DNA of 23,899 bases from CAWEZN01 sp964498015 (lineage in GTDB: Bacteria > Zixibacteria > MSB-5A5 > GN15 > PGXB01): assembly GCA_964498015.1 (NCBI GenBank), contig CAZCFT010000028.1:1-23899 (forward strand), in the 5' to 3' direction. Of this stretch, positions 1 to 6,608 are shown one piece after another (position 1 is the stretch's first letter; each line of letters begins with the position of its first letter). The notes beneath the pieces are model-generated. The model was not told where the DNA came from. It saw only the letters and a program-made list of their open reading frames with translations, and made no database searches. The position numbers and the translations under genes were made by a program.

Positions 1-504
1 CTTTTGGAATATGGTTTCAAATTGGCGCTGGTAATAATCATAAGGTGGTTCATGCATCTCGGAAAAAAGCAACAAGCTCCTCGGCAAAAAATATCTTGTC
101 CTCTGCTGCCATATCGCTTGTTCATAGATCATCTTTATGAAAATGCAAGGGATATCACTTCTTTGGCCATCAACGATAGGATCCGAAATAAGATGGTAGA
201 TATCACATAACTTGCCCAAATCATCAACCGAAATGTTTGCTCCCCTTGAATCGGAAGTATGTAATAAAATTTCCTTCGCCACGAACAGCAAAGAAGAAAA
301 AGTAATTTTATAATTGCCCTTATCCAATATCACTGTTTTTTTCTGATGCATTTCCTCCACAAGCTCACTTATTTTTAATAAGGCTACAGATTGATTAAAC
401 TTCTTCGAAGCATTAGTAATTTTCTCAAATCCAGTTTTGATCTCATAATCATTTTGAGTCCAAATCCGAATAGAATTTGCGGGGTCTTTCCTTTGCTGAT
501 ACAT
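1..504 (-). CDS. Hypothetical protein, C-terminus cut by window edge
   Basis: An open frame runs on the minus strand from an ATG at 504 to base 1 without a stop, giving at least 168 residues. The protein therefore continues beyond the window. The start is supported by a GGAGAG ribosome site nine bases upstream. The visible part is mixed polar and hydrophobic, probably mostly helical, with no signal peptide or membrane segment. Examples of local sequence are SELVEEMHQKKTVILDKGNY near residues 46-65 and a Tyr/Phe/Arg-rich stretch near 130-165. I do not recognise a family. The gene is visibly richer in A+T than the genes from lexA onwards, which may mean a different origin. Its start region lies just downstream of a dispersed repeat (521-571). 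Confidence 0.7.
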   Translation of the reverse strand, partial: MYQQRKDPANSIRIWTQNDYEIKTGFEKITNASKKFNQSVALLKISELVEEMHQKKTVILDKGNYKITFSSLLFVAKEILLHTSDSRGANISVDDLGKLCDIYHLISDPIVDGQRSDIPCIFIKMIYEQAIWQQRTRYFLPRSLLLFSEMHEPPYDYYQRQFETIFQK

Positions 505-520
505 AACTTTTGTCTCTCCA

Positions 521-571
521 ATATGTCGGGGCTCTCGTCCGTCAAAAGCCGGACTTGGAACACCGACCTAC
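521..571 (-). repeat. Dispersed palindromic repeat, family A, copy 1
   Basis: Read on the minus strand, this begins GTAGGTCGGTGTTCC and ends GGACGAGAGCCCCGACAT. The same framework occurs on the plus strand at 22756-22806. The first 15 bases are identical and the last ~18 differ at only about two positions, while the middle differs. The two ends are imperfectly complementary (GTCGG...CCGAC), so the unit can fold into a hairpin. It lies between the NTF2-like gene and the left-edge gene, close to the latter's ribosome site. Confidence 0.75.
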
Positions 572-589
572 TACTAACCTTGATCCCCC

Positions 590-991
590 CTACCCCGGCC
601 AGGGCGAAAAATGGTCCGCCACAACCCACCAGCGACCATTCTCATTTATCAGCACAAACATATCCCGCCCCCCTGTCTTAATACTACGCCCGCCCATCTC
701 GAAAGAAATATCATAGTAGTACGTCACCACCGCACACCGGCCGCCACAGTACAACCGCACATCCGGATCAACCTCTTTCCAGTAATTTATCTTTGACGCC
801 TCTACAAAATTTCTCCAGCCGGCAACACAGGCTTCTCCTCCTGAACGGCGTTCGCGATCAGTAGCGGTAATCGCCACCATATTCTTATGAAAATATTCTT
901 TTAACCTGTCCGCATCTTTTTCCACCGTCCAGACACGATTCAGTTTCTGAACAAACTCCCACACCTCATTTTTTATCTTGGATTCATCCAT
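590..991 (-). CDS. NTF2-like (SnoaL/DUF4440-type) protein
   Basis: 133 residues, the usual size of a single NTF2-like alpha+beta cone domain. The N-terminal helices carry Trp and Phe (VWEFVQKLNRVW, then DADRLKEYFHKNM). These are followed by beta strands rich in aromatic residues (CAVVTYYYDISFEMGG and a C-terminal FVLINENGRWWVVADHFSPW). This pattern, with a final 'W..V..H.S' strand, is typical of the SnoaL/DUF4440 branch, whose members bind small ligands or act as non-enzymatic domains. No signal peptide is present, so it is probably cytoplasmic. The ATG at 991 is preceded by GGAG ten bases upstream. The substrate cannot be told from sequence. It lies downstream of the lexA cluster but is separated from it by a repeat element, so co-transcription is uncertain. 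Confidence 0.75.
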   Translation of the reverse strand: MDESKIKNEVWEFVQKLNRVWTVEKDADRLKEYFHKNMVAITATDRERRSGGEACVAGWRNFVEASKINYWKEVDPDVRLYCGGRCAVVTYYYDISFEMGGRSIKTGGRDMFVLINENGRWWVVADHFSPWPG

Positions 992-1018
992 CGCTATTTA
1001 TCTCCATATCCACATTTT

Positions 1019-1122
1019 GTAGGGGTTTGCCATCAAGGTCCGGCCCTGACGGGATTCATCAAACCCCGAATCATCGAACCCCTTGCCGATTTTATCGAGG
1101 GTTTAATAAATTAAACCCCTAC
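1019..1122. repeat. MITE-like element with GTAGGGGTTT/AAACCCCTAC ends
   Basis: A 104-base segment bounded by perfect 10-base inverted ends: GTAGGGGTTT at 1019-1028 and AAACCCCTAC at 1113-1122. Its right end also holds a local palindrome, gggtttaat-aa-attaaaccc, at 1099-1118. It fills most of the space between the NTF2-like gene and the small membrane protein, and the right end supplies that protein's stop codon. A related right-end half-copy is found at 2260-2284 in the lexA leader. No coding potential is seen inside. It is probably a non-autonomous mobile or REP-like repeat; no transposase is in the window. Confidence 0.6.
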
Positions 1123-1436
1123 GGCAATATCGCCTTTTCAATAACACCAATGATAACGCCGCCTGCGACGCCTACCCCGATTATGGGAATGTACACCCTC
1201 GTTATTATTGCCGATGGGAGACTAAGAGTCAGTCCTAAAATAAACCCGGAAAGGACAGGGCTAATCCCAAATTGCACGTTGGGTATTAAAAACCCTATCA
1301 TAAACCGTTCAATAAAAGCCGCTGTCATGGCTTCAATTTTTTTACGTTGATTCTCATATTTAAGAGGTATCATGATTAAAACATCGACCACGCCAAAAAC
1401 AGCTCCACAGATAATTCCGAAGGTTATACTGTTCAT
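1119..1436 (-). CDS. Small conserved-looking integral membrane protein
   Basis: 105 residues, strongly hydrophobic and glycine-rich. Segments at about 4-24, 56-75 and 85-103 are long enough to span the membrane. A charged cytoplasmic-type loop (KYENQRKKIEAMTAAFIERF, residues 26-45) lies between the first and the later segments. By the positive-inside rule the Arg/Lys-rich loop should face the cytoplasm. The ATG at 1436 has GGAG eight bases upstream. The gene is the second small membrane gene downstream of lexA on the same strand, 62 bases after the 31-residue peptide, so it may share the SOS-regulated transcript. Its TAG stop lies within the inverted end of the repeat at 1019-1122. I cannot name a function. 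Confidence 0.7.
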   Translation of the reverse strand: MNSITFGIICGAVFGVVDVLIMIPLKYENQRKKIEAMTAAFIERFMIGFLIPNVQFGISPVLSGFILGLTLSLPSAIITRVYIPIIGVGVAGGVIIGVIEKAILP

Positions 1437-1498
1437 TTTTATATCTCCATCAGTAATATTAATATCAACTCACGTCCATTGAAGAACATCGTTTTAAC

Positions 1499-1594
1499 CT
1501 ACAACATCCCTCTCAACAATTGCACCACCGGTTCAAATCCAACCGGAATAAGTAACAAAACCAAAACCATCGCGAATATTTTCTTATTGCTCAT
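1499..1594 (-). CDS. 31-residue membrane peptide coupled to lexA
   Basis: A very short gene whose ATG (1594-1592) overlaps the lexA stop TGA (1593-1591) as ATGA. A strong GGAGG lies five bases upstream, inside the last codons of lexA. The 31-residue product starts MSNKKIFAMVLVLLLIPVGF: a lysine-containing N-terminus, a single hydrophobic span at about residues 6-20, and a short tail ending near QLLRGML. The overlap and ribosome site imply translational coupling to lexA, so it should be expressed with the SOS regulator. Known families of short SOS-controlled membrane peptides include division inhibitors such as SidA and toxins such as TisB. No sequence similarity to them is claimed. It could also be a chance ORF, but the ATGA junction and good ribosome site make that less likely. 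Confidence 0.6.
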   Translation of the reverse strand: MSNKKIFAMVLVLLLIPVGFEPVVQLLRGML

Positions 1595-2232
1595 GATATC
1601 CTCCGCATTAACCCGACCACTTTCCCCGCGATATAAAATTCAGGCGAATTCTTATCTACCCAGATCGGCTCAAAATCCTCATTCTCCGGCTGAAGCCTGA
1701 TTTTCCCCTCATCCTCTCTGGCGCCGGAATTATCCGGAGGGAAATACCTCTTTACCGTTGCCTCATCCCCTATCACCGCCACCACAATATCCCCCGCGTC
1801 GGCGGTCTTCTGAGATTTTACCAGCACATAATCGCCGTCATATATGCCGGCATTTTTCATCGATTCCCCTTTCACTCGTAAAGTGAAGGTCTCTCCGGAA
1901 GGAAGAAAGCTTGTATCAACCGCGATTTCACCCTCGATATTTTCGACCGCCATAATCGGGTTGCCGGCCGGGACAGCGCCAACCAGCGGCACCCGTTTGA
2001 TCGGACCGGCCAGACTTCGCGCCAATTCAATCCCGCGCGAGATAAGTTTTTGCCGATGGATATACCCTTTTTTCATCAGAACTTCCAAATGCGCCCGGAC
2101 GCCGTTAGTAGAACTTATATTAAATTTCTCGCCGATTTCCCGAATGGTCGGAGATTTACCATGTTCGGTAATCATCGTCTCGATATATTCGAAAATTTCC
2201 TTCTGGCGTTTTGTCAATCTTTCCTTGACCAA
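1591..2232 (-). CDS. lexA: LexA repressor (SOS response regulator)
   Basis: 213 residues, a normal LexA length. The N-terminal winged helix-turn-helix (about 1-70) reads LTKRQKEIFEYI...SPTIREIGEKF...GVRAHLEVLMKKGYI. The C-terminal S24 autoprotease carries the cleavage site VPAG (Ala89-Gly90), the nucleophile Ser124 in KGESM and the general base Lys161 in EATVKRYF. It represses SOS genes until RecA filaments stimulate self-cleavage. The chosen start is a TTG at 2232, four bases after a very strong AAAGGAGG; no ATG fits the family's N-terminus. The spacing is short, so the start is slightly uncertain. The promoter upstream carries a CTG-N10-CAG box, implying autoregulation. The gene overlaps the following 31-codon gene by ATGA. 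Confidence 0.97.
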   Translation of the reverse strand: MVKERLTKRQKEIFEYIETMITEHGKSPTIREIGEKFNISSTNGVRAHLEVLMKKGYIHRQKLISRGIELARSLAGPIKRVPLVGAVPAGNPIMAVENIEGEIAVDTSFLPSGETFTLRVKGESMKNAGIYDGDYVLVKSQKTADAGDIVVAVIGDEATVKRYFPPDNSGAREDEGKIRLQPENEDFEPIWVDKNSPEFYIAGKVVGLMRRIS

Positions 2233-2259
2233 AGTACCTCCTTTGTCAACAACTTATGC

Positions 2260-2284
2260 GGGGCTTAATAAATTAAACCCCTAC
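2260..2284. repeat. Half-copy of the GGGGTTTAAT...ATTAAACCCCTAC repeat
   Basis: The sequence ggggcttaat-aa-attaaacccctac matches the right end of the element at 1019-1122 except for one base. It can form a 10-position stem with one mismatch. It lies between the predicted lexA transcription start (about 2290) and the ribosome site, so the lexA mRNA leader should contain this hairpin. Confidence 0.6.
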
Positions 2285-2296
2285 AGCTATGGACAT

Positions 2297-2325
2297 ATAT
2301 TACTGCACAGATGTTCAGCTGTCAA
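2297..2325 (-). promoter_or_regulatory. lexA promoter with SOS (LexA) box in the spacer
   Basis: On the minus strand a perfect -35 TTGACA (2325-2320) is separated by 17 bases from a -10 TAATAT (2302-2297). The spacer contains CTGaacatctgtgCAG (2318-2303), which has the CTG-N10-CAG layout of the enterobacterial LexA box. A repressor bound there would cover both promoter elements. It lies about 65-90 bases upstream of lexA. LexA operators differ between phyla, so the box assignment rests on this match and its placement. Confidence 0.7.
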
Positions 2326-2424
2326 GAAAAAATGTCGGTCAATAAGAATAGAAAATTAATATGTGATATTGAAAATGTGATATGCCCTCTATCTTCTTAG
2401 TCCAATATTCCCCACAAAAATAGG

Positions 2425-2452
2425 TTGAAAATTATAAACAAAACCGTATTAT
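2425..2452 (+). promoter_or_regulatory. Probable purDE promoter
   Basis: TTGAAA (2425-2430) and TATTAT (2447-2452) are separated by 16 bases in an A+T-rich stretch. The predicted start near 2459 gives a short leader of about 25 bases before purD. It diverges from the lexA promoter. No purine riboswitch or obvious PurR-type operator was seen in the gap. Confidence 0.5.
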
Positions 2453-2484
2453 TAGAGTTTACATTTTTATAGGGAAACGCGAAA

Positions 2485-3774
2485 ATGAAAATATTAGTCG
2501 TCGGTTCCGGCGGACGAGAACACGCCATCGTCTGGAAACTCAAACAGTCTCCCCTCGTCAGCAAAATCTATGTGGCTCCGGGTAACCCGGGAATAAGCCT
2601 TATTGCAGAATCGGTCGAAATCAAGGCCGATAATATTGACGGTCTGGCAGATTTCGCCCATAAACATAATATCGACCTTACCGTTGTCGGCCCCGAAATA
2701 CCTTTGACTCTTGGAATAGTTGATGAGTTTGAGCGGCGGGATTTAAGAATCTTTGGCCCGTCTCGGGTAGCGGCCGAGATTGAAGGCTCTAAGGCGTTTT
2801 CTAAAGAGTTCATGAGGAAATATCATATCCCGACTGCCCCATTTCAGATTTTCTCGGAAATGTCCGAGGCCACTGCCTTTGCCCGCTCGGCGGCAACGCC
2901 GATTGTCATCAAGGCCAGCGGCTTGGCCGCCGGCAAAGGAGTAATTGTCGCCCAGAATCAGAATGAAGCGATTCAGGCGATTGAAAATATAATGGTCAAA
3001 AAAGCCTTCGGGGAGGCCGGAAGCAGTATTGTCATCGAGCATTTTCTCGAAGGACAGGAAGTCTCGGTTATGGCCTTCACCGATGGAAAAACAGTAAAGG
3101 TGATGCTACCTTCACAGGATCACAAGCGTGTCGGTGATGGCGATACCGGCCCCAATACCGGCGGAATGGGCGCCTATTGCCCGGTGAATTTCTATGATGA
3201 GTCCACTTTGAAGATGATCCAAGAGCATATTCTCGAACCGACTATTATGGGGCTGGAGAAAGAAGGGAGAAGTTACCGCGGCGTTCTTTATGCCGGATTG
3301 ATGCTCACTCCCGCCGGTCCGAAAGTCATGGAATTTAACTGCCGTTTCGGCGACCCGGAGACCCAGGCTGTACTGCCACTGTTGAAATCCGACCTGGCTG
3401 ATATCTTCATTGCTATTGTGGACGGAAACCTTTCCATTATCGATGAACTTGAATGGAATCCGGGCGCGGCAGTTTGTGTAGTGCTGGCTTCTAAAGGTTA
3501 CCCAGAGAATCCGGAAACCGGCAAGAGGATTTTTGGGTTAAGAAATTACAGCGATATGAACAGCTTCCTTTTTCATGCCGGGACCAGACGGGAGGGCAAA
3601 AATTGGATGACGGCAGGTGGACGAGTTGTCGGAGTTATGTCCACCGAAAGGGATTTACCGTCAGCTCAATCTCGCGCTTATGAAGTAATAGAGAATATCA
3701 AGTTTGAGGGGATGATTTACCGAAGCGATATTGGTTCCAAAGGATTAAATCGGCACGGAAGCATAGGAGTATAG
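2485..3774 (+). CDS. purD: Phosphoribosylamine-glycine ligase (GAR synthetase)
   Basis: 429 residues, the full length of bacterial PurD. It joins glycine to 5-phosphoribosylamine using ATP, the second step of de novo purine synthesis in the cytoplasm. The N-terminal domain has GSGGREHA (7-14), APGNPG (31-36) and VGPE (68-71). The ATP-grasp core includes GPSRVAAEIEGSKAFSKEFM (91-110), IKASGLAAGKGV (142-153), and DHKRVGDGDTGPNTGGMGAY (212-231). The metal/ATP-binding signature FNCRFGDPETQ lies at 284-294. The C-terminal domain has the usual AVCVVLASKGYP. The ribosome site before the ATG is weak (AGGGAAACGC). purE follows after three bases, so the two form an operon. Confidence 0.98.
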   Translation: MKILVVGSGGREHAIVWKLKQSPLVSKIYVAPGNPGISLIAESVEIKADNIDGLADFAHKHNIDLTVVGPEIPLTLGIVDEFERRDLRIFGPSRVAAEIEGSKAFSKEFMRKYHIPTAPFQIFSEMSEATAFARSAATPIVIKASGLAAGKGVIVAQNQNEAIQAIENIMVKKAFGEAGSSIVIEHFLEGQEVSVMAFTDGKTVKVMLPSQDHKRVGDGDTGPNTGGMGAYCPVNFYDESTLKMIQEHILEPTIMGLEKEGRSYRGVLYAGLMLTPAGPKVMEFNCRFGDPETQAVLPLLKSDLADIFIAIVDGNLSIIDELEWNPGAAVCVVLASKGYPENPETGKRIFGLRNYSDMNSFLFHAGTRREGKNWMTAGGRVVGVMSTERDLPSAQSRAYEVIENIKFEGMIYRSDIGSKGLNRHGSIGV

Positions 3775-3777
3775 AAA

Positions 3778-4221
3778 ATGCCCAAAGTACTAATAATGAT
3801 CGGGTCAAAATCGGATACTGAATATGCCGAGCAATGCCTGACCATCCTGAGCGATCTGGGAATCAAGAGCCGGATTGAAATATCTTCGGCCCATCGTCAG
3901 CCTGAACAAACCGACCAGCTGGCCAGGACCGCCTCGGAAGAAGGGTATAGCGTAATTATTTGTATGGCCGGGATGGCGGCGGCGCTGCCGGGAGTGGTTG
4001 CCGCCCGAACAAACCTTCCAGTTATAGGAGTTCCCCTGCCGGCCTCGCTTATGGGGATGGATTCCCTACTGGCGATTTCCCAGATGCCTTCAGGAATTCC
4101 GGTCGCGACAATGGGAATAGGGACAGCCGGCGCCAAAAACGCCGCTTTTCTGGCTGCGAGAATTTTGGCAATTAAACATTCTGACATCAAGGAGAAACTC
4201 GAAAAATATCAAAAAAAATGA
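3778..4221 (+). CDS. purE: PurE, N5-carboxyaminoimidazole ribonucleotide mutase
   Basis: 147 residues, typical of class I PurE, which converts N5-CAIR to CAIR in purine synthesis. Family marks are MIGSKSDTEYAE (7-18), the catalytic SAHRQP (37-42, His39), the substrate-binding loop around residues 63-72, and PVIGVPLPASLMGMDSLL followed by MPSGIPVATMGIG. The second histidine of the common AAHLPG motif is replaced by alanine here (AAALPG, Ala69). No purK partner is in the window. Class II PurE uses free AIR and CO2 but usually has a different loop, so a mutase is favoured with some doubt. AGGAG lies eight bases before the ATG, and purD ends three bases upstream. Confidence 0.95.
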   Translation: MPKVLIMIGSKSDTEYAEQCLTILSDLGIKSRIEISSAHRQPEQTDQLARTASEEGYSVIICMAGMAAALPGVVAARTNLPVIGVPLPASLMGMDSLLAISQMPSGIPVATMGIGTAGAKNAAFLAARILAIKHSDIKEKLEKYQKK

Positions 4222-4222
4222 A

Positions 4223-4252
4223 TTGAAACTTAATCACGCTAATTTGTAGAAT
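4223..4252 (+). promoter_or_regulatory. Possible promoter for the exported TPR protein
   Basis: TTGAAA at 4223-4228 and TAGAAT at 4247-4252 are spaced by 18 bases. They lie immediately after the purE stop and 34 bases before the next ATG. Read-through from purE is also possible since no terminator is seen in this 64-base gap. Confidence 0.4.
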
Positions 4253-4285
4253 TAAATAAATGAGTAACATCGAAAGGAGCATTTG

Positions 4286-5188
4286 ATGACGTCCAAAAGC
4301 CGGAAAAGAACGCTGTTGATTATTTTTCCACTGGCAATCATGCTATTTCTGCATTTCGCGGCAGAGCCGGCATTTTCGGGAGATCCTACCAAGGCCAAGG
4401 AGCATTTCAATAATGCGTTGAAACTCATGACCGAAAAAAATGATTCTGCCGCGGTTGCCGAATACAAAGCGGCCATAACGGAAGATCCGCAATATTATGA
4501 CGCATATCTCAACCTTGGTTCATATTATTTCAAAACTGAGAAATTCCCCGATGCTGAAAGCAATTACAAGAAGGCAACGGAGATTGATCCTAAAAATGCT
4601 GAGGCCTGGACCAGCCTGGGGTTGACTTATTCCAAACAATCAAAATATGTCGATGCTGAAACTGCTTACAAAACTGCTCTTTCTACTAATGCCGATCTTT
4701 TCGACGTCTATAAGTACCTTGGAACGCTTTATCAGGCTCAACAGAAATGGCCGCTTATGGTTGACAATATGAAATTATACACCGAAAAAAAGGCGGACGA
4801 CGCCGAGGGGTTTTATCTGTTGGGAAAGGCTTATCAAAGCCAGAAAAAATATCCTGACGCTATAGCTGCTTATGACAAAGCGATCGAATTGAACAAAGAC
4901 CACATCTATTCCTACAGCGGCCTTGGACAGATTTATCAAACTCAGGAAAATTATGCTCAGGCGCTGAAGATGTTTCAGAAAGTTGTCAGCCTGAAAGCGG
5001 ATAATTATCAGGCTCATTACAATCTGGCCATCGCTTATGAGCAACTAAATCCCGATAAAGCCGATAGCGTCATGGCGTATTGGAGTAAATTCCTCAAGGT
5101 CGCCAAAAATAATCCCAAAGCCCAGCGTTTGATCCCGCAAGCTGAGGATCATCTAAAGGAATTGCAGGCATCTAAAGGAAATAAGTAG
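4286..5188 (+). CDS. Exported tetratricopeptide-repeat protein
   Basis: 300 residues from the ATG at 4286, chosen because AGGAG lies six bases upstream; a TTG codon directly before it also opens the frame. The N-terminus is a signal peptide: basic KSRKR, a hydrophobic run LLIIFPLAIMLFLHFA, and a likely cleavage after PAFS near residue 31. The rest is about seven consecutive 34-residue TPR units with the usual Gly/Ala/Tyr pattern, for example AEAWTSLGLTYSKQSKYVDA and IYSYSGLGQIYQTQENYAQA. TPR arrays bind partner proteins, so this is probably a periplasmic scaffold or assembly factor. No catalytic domain is present and the partner is unknown. It sits after purDE without a functional link that I can see, and ends before a strong hairpin. 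Confidence 0.85.
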   Translation: MTSKSRKRTLLIIFPLAIMLFLHFAAEPAFSGDPTKAKEHFNNALKLMTEKNDSAAVAEYKAAITEDPQYYDAYLNLGSYYFKTEKFPDAESNYKKATEIDPKNAEAWTSLGLTYSKQSKYVDAETAYKTALSTNADLFDVYKYLGTLYQAQQKWPLMVDNMKLYTEKKADDAEGFYLLGKAYQSQKKYPDAIAAYDKAIELNKDHIYSYSGLGQIYQTQENYAQALKMFQKVVSLKADNYQAHYNLAIAYEQLNPDKADSVMAYWSKFLKVAKNNPKAQRLIPQAEDHLKELQASKGNK

Positions 5189-5196
5189 AATCATCT

Positions 5197-5232
5197 GCGA
5201 GGATGAACCCCTGTTTCAGGGGTTCATCCCGC
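5197..5232. terminator. Strong hairpin between convergent genes
   Basis: A perfect 13-base stem, ggatgaacccctg / caggggttcatcc, encloses a TTT loop (5201-5229). Three further G-C pairs extend it after a single bulged base. It lies 9 bases after the stop of the TPR gene and 19 bases from the stop of the convergent gene. No clear T-run follows on either strand, so it may act as a bidirectional terminator or mRNA 3' end stabiliser. Confidence 0.65.
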
Positions 5233-5250
5233 ATCTATATCATCGCCCTC

Positions 5251-6483
5251 TCACTTCGAAAACTCAACCTTCTCAAATTCGTCCCAATCCACAGTAATCT
5301 CATCTTGACCTGTGCTAACATATATACCCTTGTTTTCACTATTTATATCATTTGAGTCTCTGAGCTTGAAGGAACGCCCATCTTTCAGGGTCACCGTGCT
5401 ACTGCGAGATGATATCTTCTCAATTGATTTTACAAATCCAAATTCAATGTCAAACTGGGCGTCCTCGTAATTTCCATTTAGCATTTCCCAACTGTACTCC
5501 TCATCGTCGTCCCATTTGATATCGCCGGTATATTTCTCACCGCTTTCGGTATAAACTGTCCCATGAAGCCTTTTGCCCCCGTCGAAACTATCGTAAGAAG
5601 GTCCCGGTGGAGGATCCTTGAATTCTACAAAATCAAATTCATCCCATGAAATAAGAATACGCCCCAAGGCGGGATCCGATATCGCCACGCCCCGGTTGCC
5701 GCTGTCTACATCGTTGGATTCTTCAAGCCGCAATTCTCGACCATCTTTCATGGTGACCAAAGATGATTGAGACGAACGGCTTTCTATAGATTTAATCTTT
5801 GAAAATTCAATTTTGCGATTATGCTGTCTATCCTTGCCGTCAAGTATGTCAGTATCATAAACTTCATCGATATCCCAGCAGATAAATCCCGTATAGGCCT
5901 CGCCGCGTCTGGTCGTCAGAGTCCCATATAATCGCTTGCCGAATCCCGATTCCAATTTCGGAGTCGATTCGAATTCAACCTTATCAATTTCCTCCCAATA
6001 GAGTTCCGTTATCCCCTCATTTTTATCTTCAACCAACAATTCCCGTATGCCATCGCCTATATCGGTGGAGCTATTCTTCATCTCCACTTTTTCGCCCGAC
6101 TTCAATACCAGAATCGCTTGATCATCACCGTCAGGAATCAAGGTCCTGATATGTCCGACCCTTATCCCCGACTGAGCCTCATCGCCCCAATTCCAGTCAA
6201 AATCCCCTTCTTCCTTGAAAACGGTAACTCCCAGAACCTTAATCTTCCTCTCCCTCCGCCCGCTATCTCTGGACCTACGAGACTTGTCGCTATCGAGGTT
6301 TTTATACCCGTCAAGAATATCATCCCATGATGCCTCATTCTTGTCCCATCTGATAATTCCTTCCAGAATCTTATTGTCAGTGGTATAGATTTTCCCATAA
6401 ATTTGACCGGGATCAGCCAATGCTGTCAAAGTCGCCAGAAGTATAAATATCACCATTCCCCAAATTTCGATTTTCGACACCAT
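5251..6483 (-). CDS. Exported protein with three internal repeats
   Basis: 410 residues from the ATG at 6483. This start is preferred because GGGAG lies six bases upstream; the earlier ATG at 6489 directly abuts that site. A signal peptide precedes about residue 24 (GMVIFILLATLTALA). Counting from the upstream ATG, three related units follow at about 30-175, 187-291 and 307-411. Each begins like LYGTLTTRRGEAYTGFICWD with an ILDG-type turn. Each continues with a strand such as VTMKDGRELRLEESND and ends SWDEFDFVEF. Each unit therefore looks like two small beta modules. The first unit carries an inserted Arg/Ser-rich stretch (about 68-82). The protein is acidic, with many WD and DE pairs, which suggests calcium binding or protein contact, but no family or catalytic motif is recognised. 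The neighbouring gene upstream is also an exported beta-rich protein. Confidence 0.8.
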   Translation of the reverse strand: MVSKIEIWGMVIFILLATLTALADPGQIYGKIYTTDNKILEGIIRWDKNEASWDDILDGYKNLDSDKSRRSRDSGRRERKIKVLGVTVFKEEGDFDWNWGDEAQSGIRVGHIRTLIPDGDDQAILVLKSGEKVEMKNSSTDIGDGIRELLVEDKNEGITELYWEEIDKVEFESTPKLESGFGKRLYGTLTTRRGEAYTGFICWDIDEVYDTDILDGKDRQHNRKIEFSKIKSIESRSSQSSLVTMKDGRELRLEESNDVDSGNRGVAISDPALGRILISWDEFDFVEFKDPPPGPSYDSFDGGKRLHGTVYTESGEKYTGDIKWDDDEEYSWEMLNGNYEDAQFDIEFGFVKSIEKISSRSSTVTLKDGRSFKLRDSNDINSENKGIYVSTGQDEITVDWDEFEKVEFSK

Positions 6484-6608
6484 GCGCATCTCCCGATAGT
6501 CATTCTTTATTCCACTGAATATTTTGACGAATCTTGGGAATGAAAGTTTCAGGATAGTTTTTGATATCCTTAGGGGCGCTGGGTGAATATCGACCGAAAA
6601 TTAAGAGA

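Noticed and set aside
384..681. Open frames of 81-96 codons on both strands near the left end
   Set aside because: They overlap the left-edge gene, the repeat and the NTF2-like gene in other frames and have no ribosome sites.
1019..2284. Possible CRISPR array from recurring GGGTTTAAT...ATTAAACCC units
   Set aside because: Only two unequal copies, far apart, with no regular spacing, spacers or cas genes.
6545..6580. Hairpin AGGATA...TATCCT between the two exported-protein genes
   Set aside because: Only six base pairs and no T-run on either strand, so not called a terminator.
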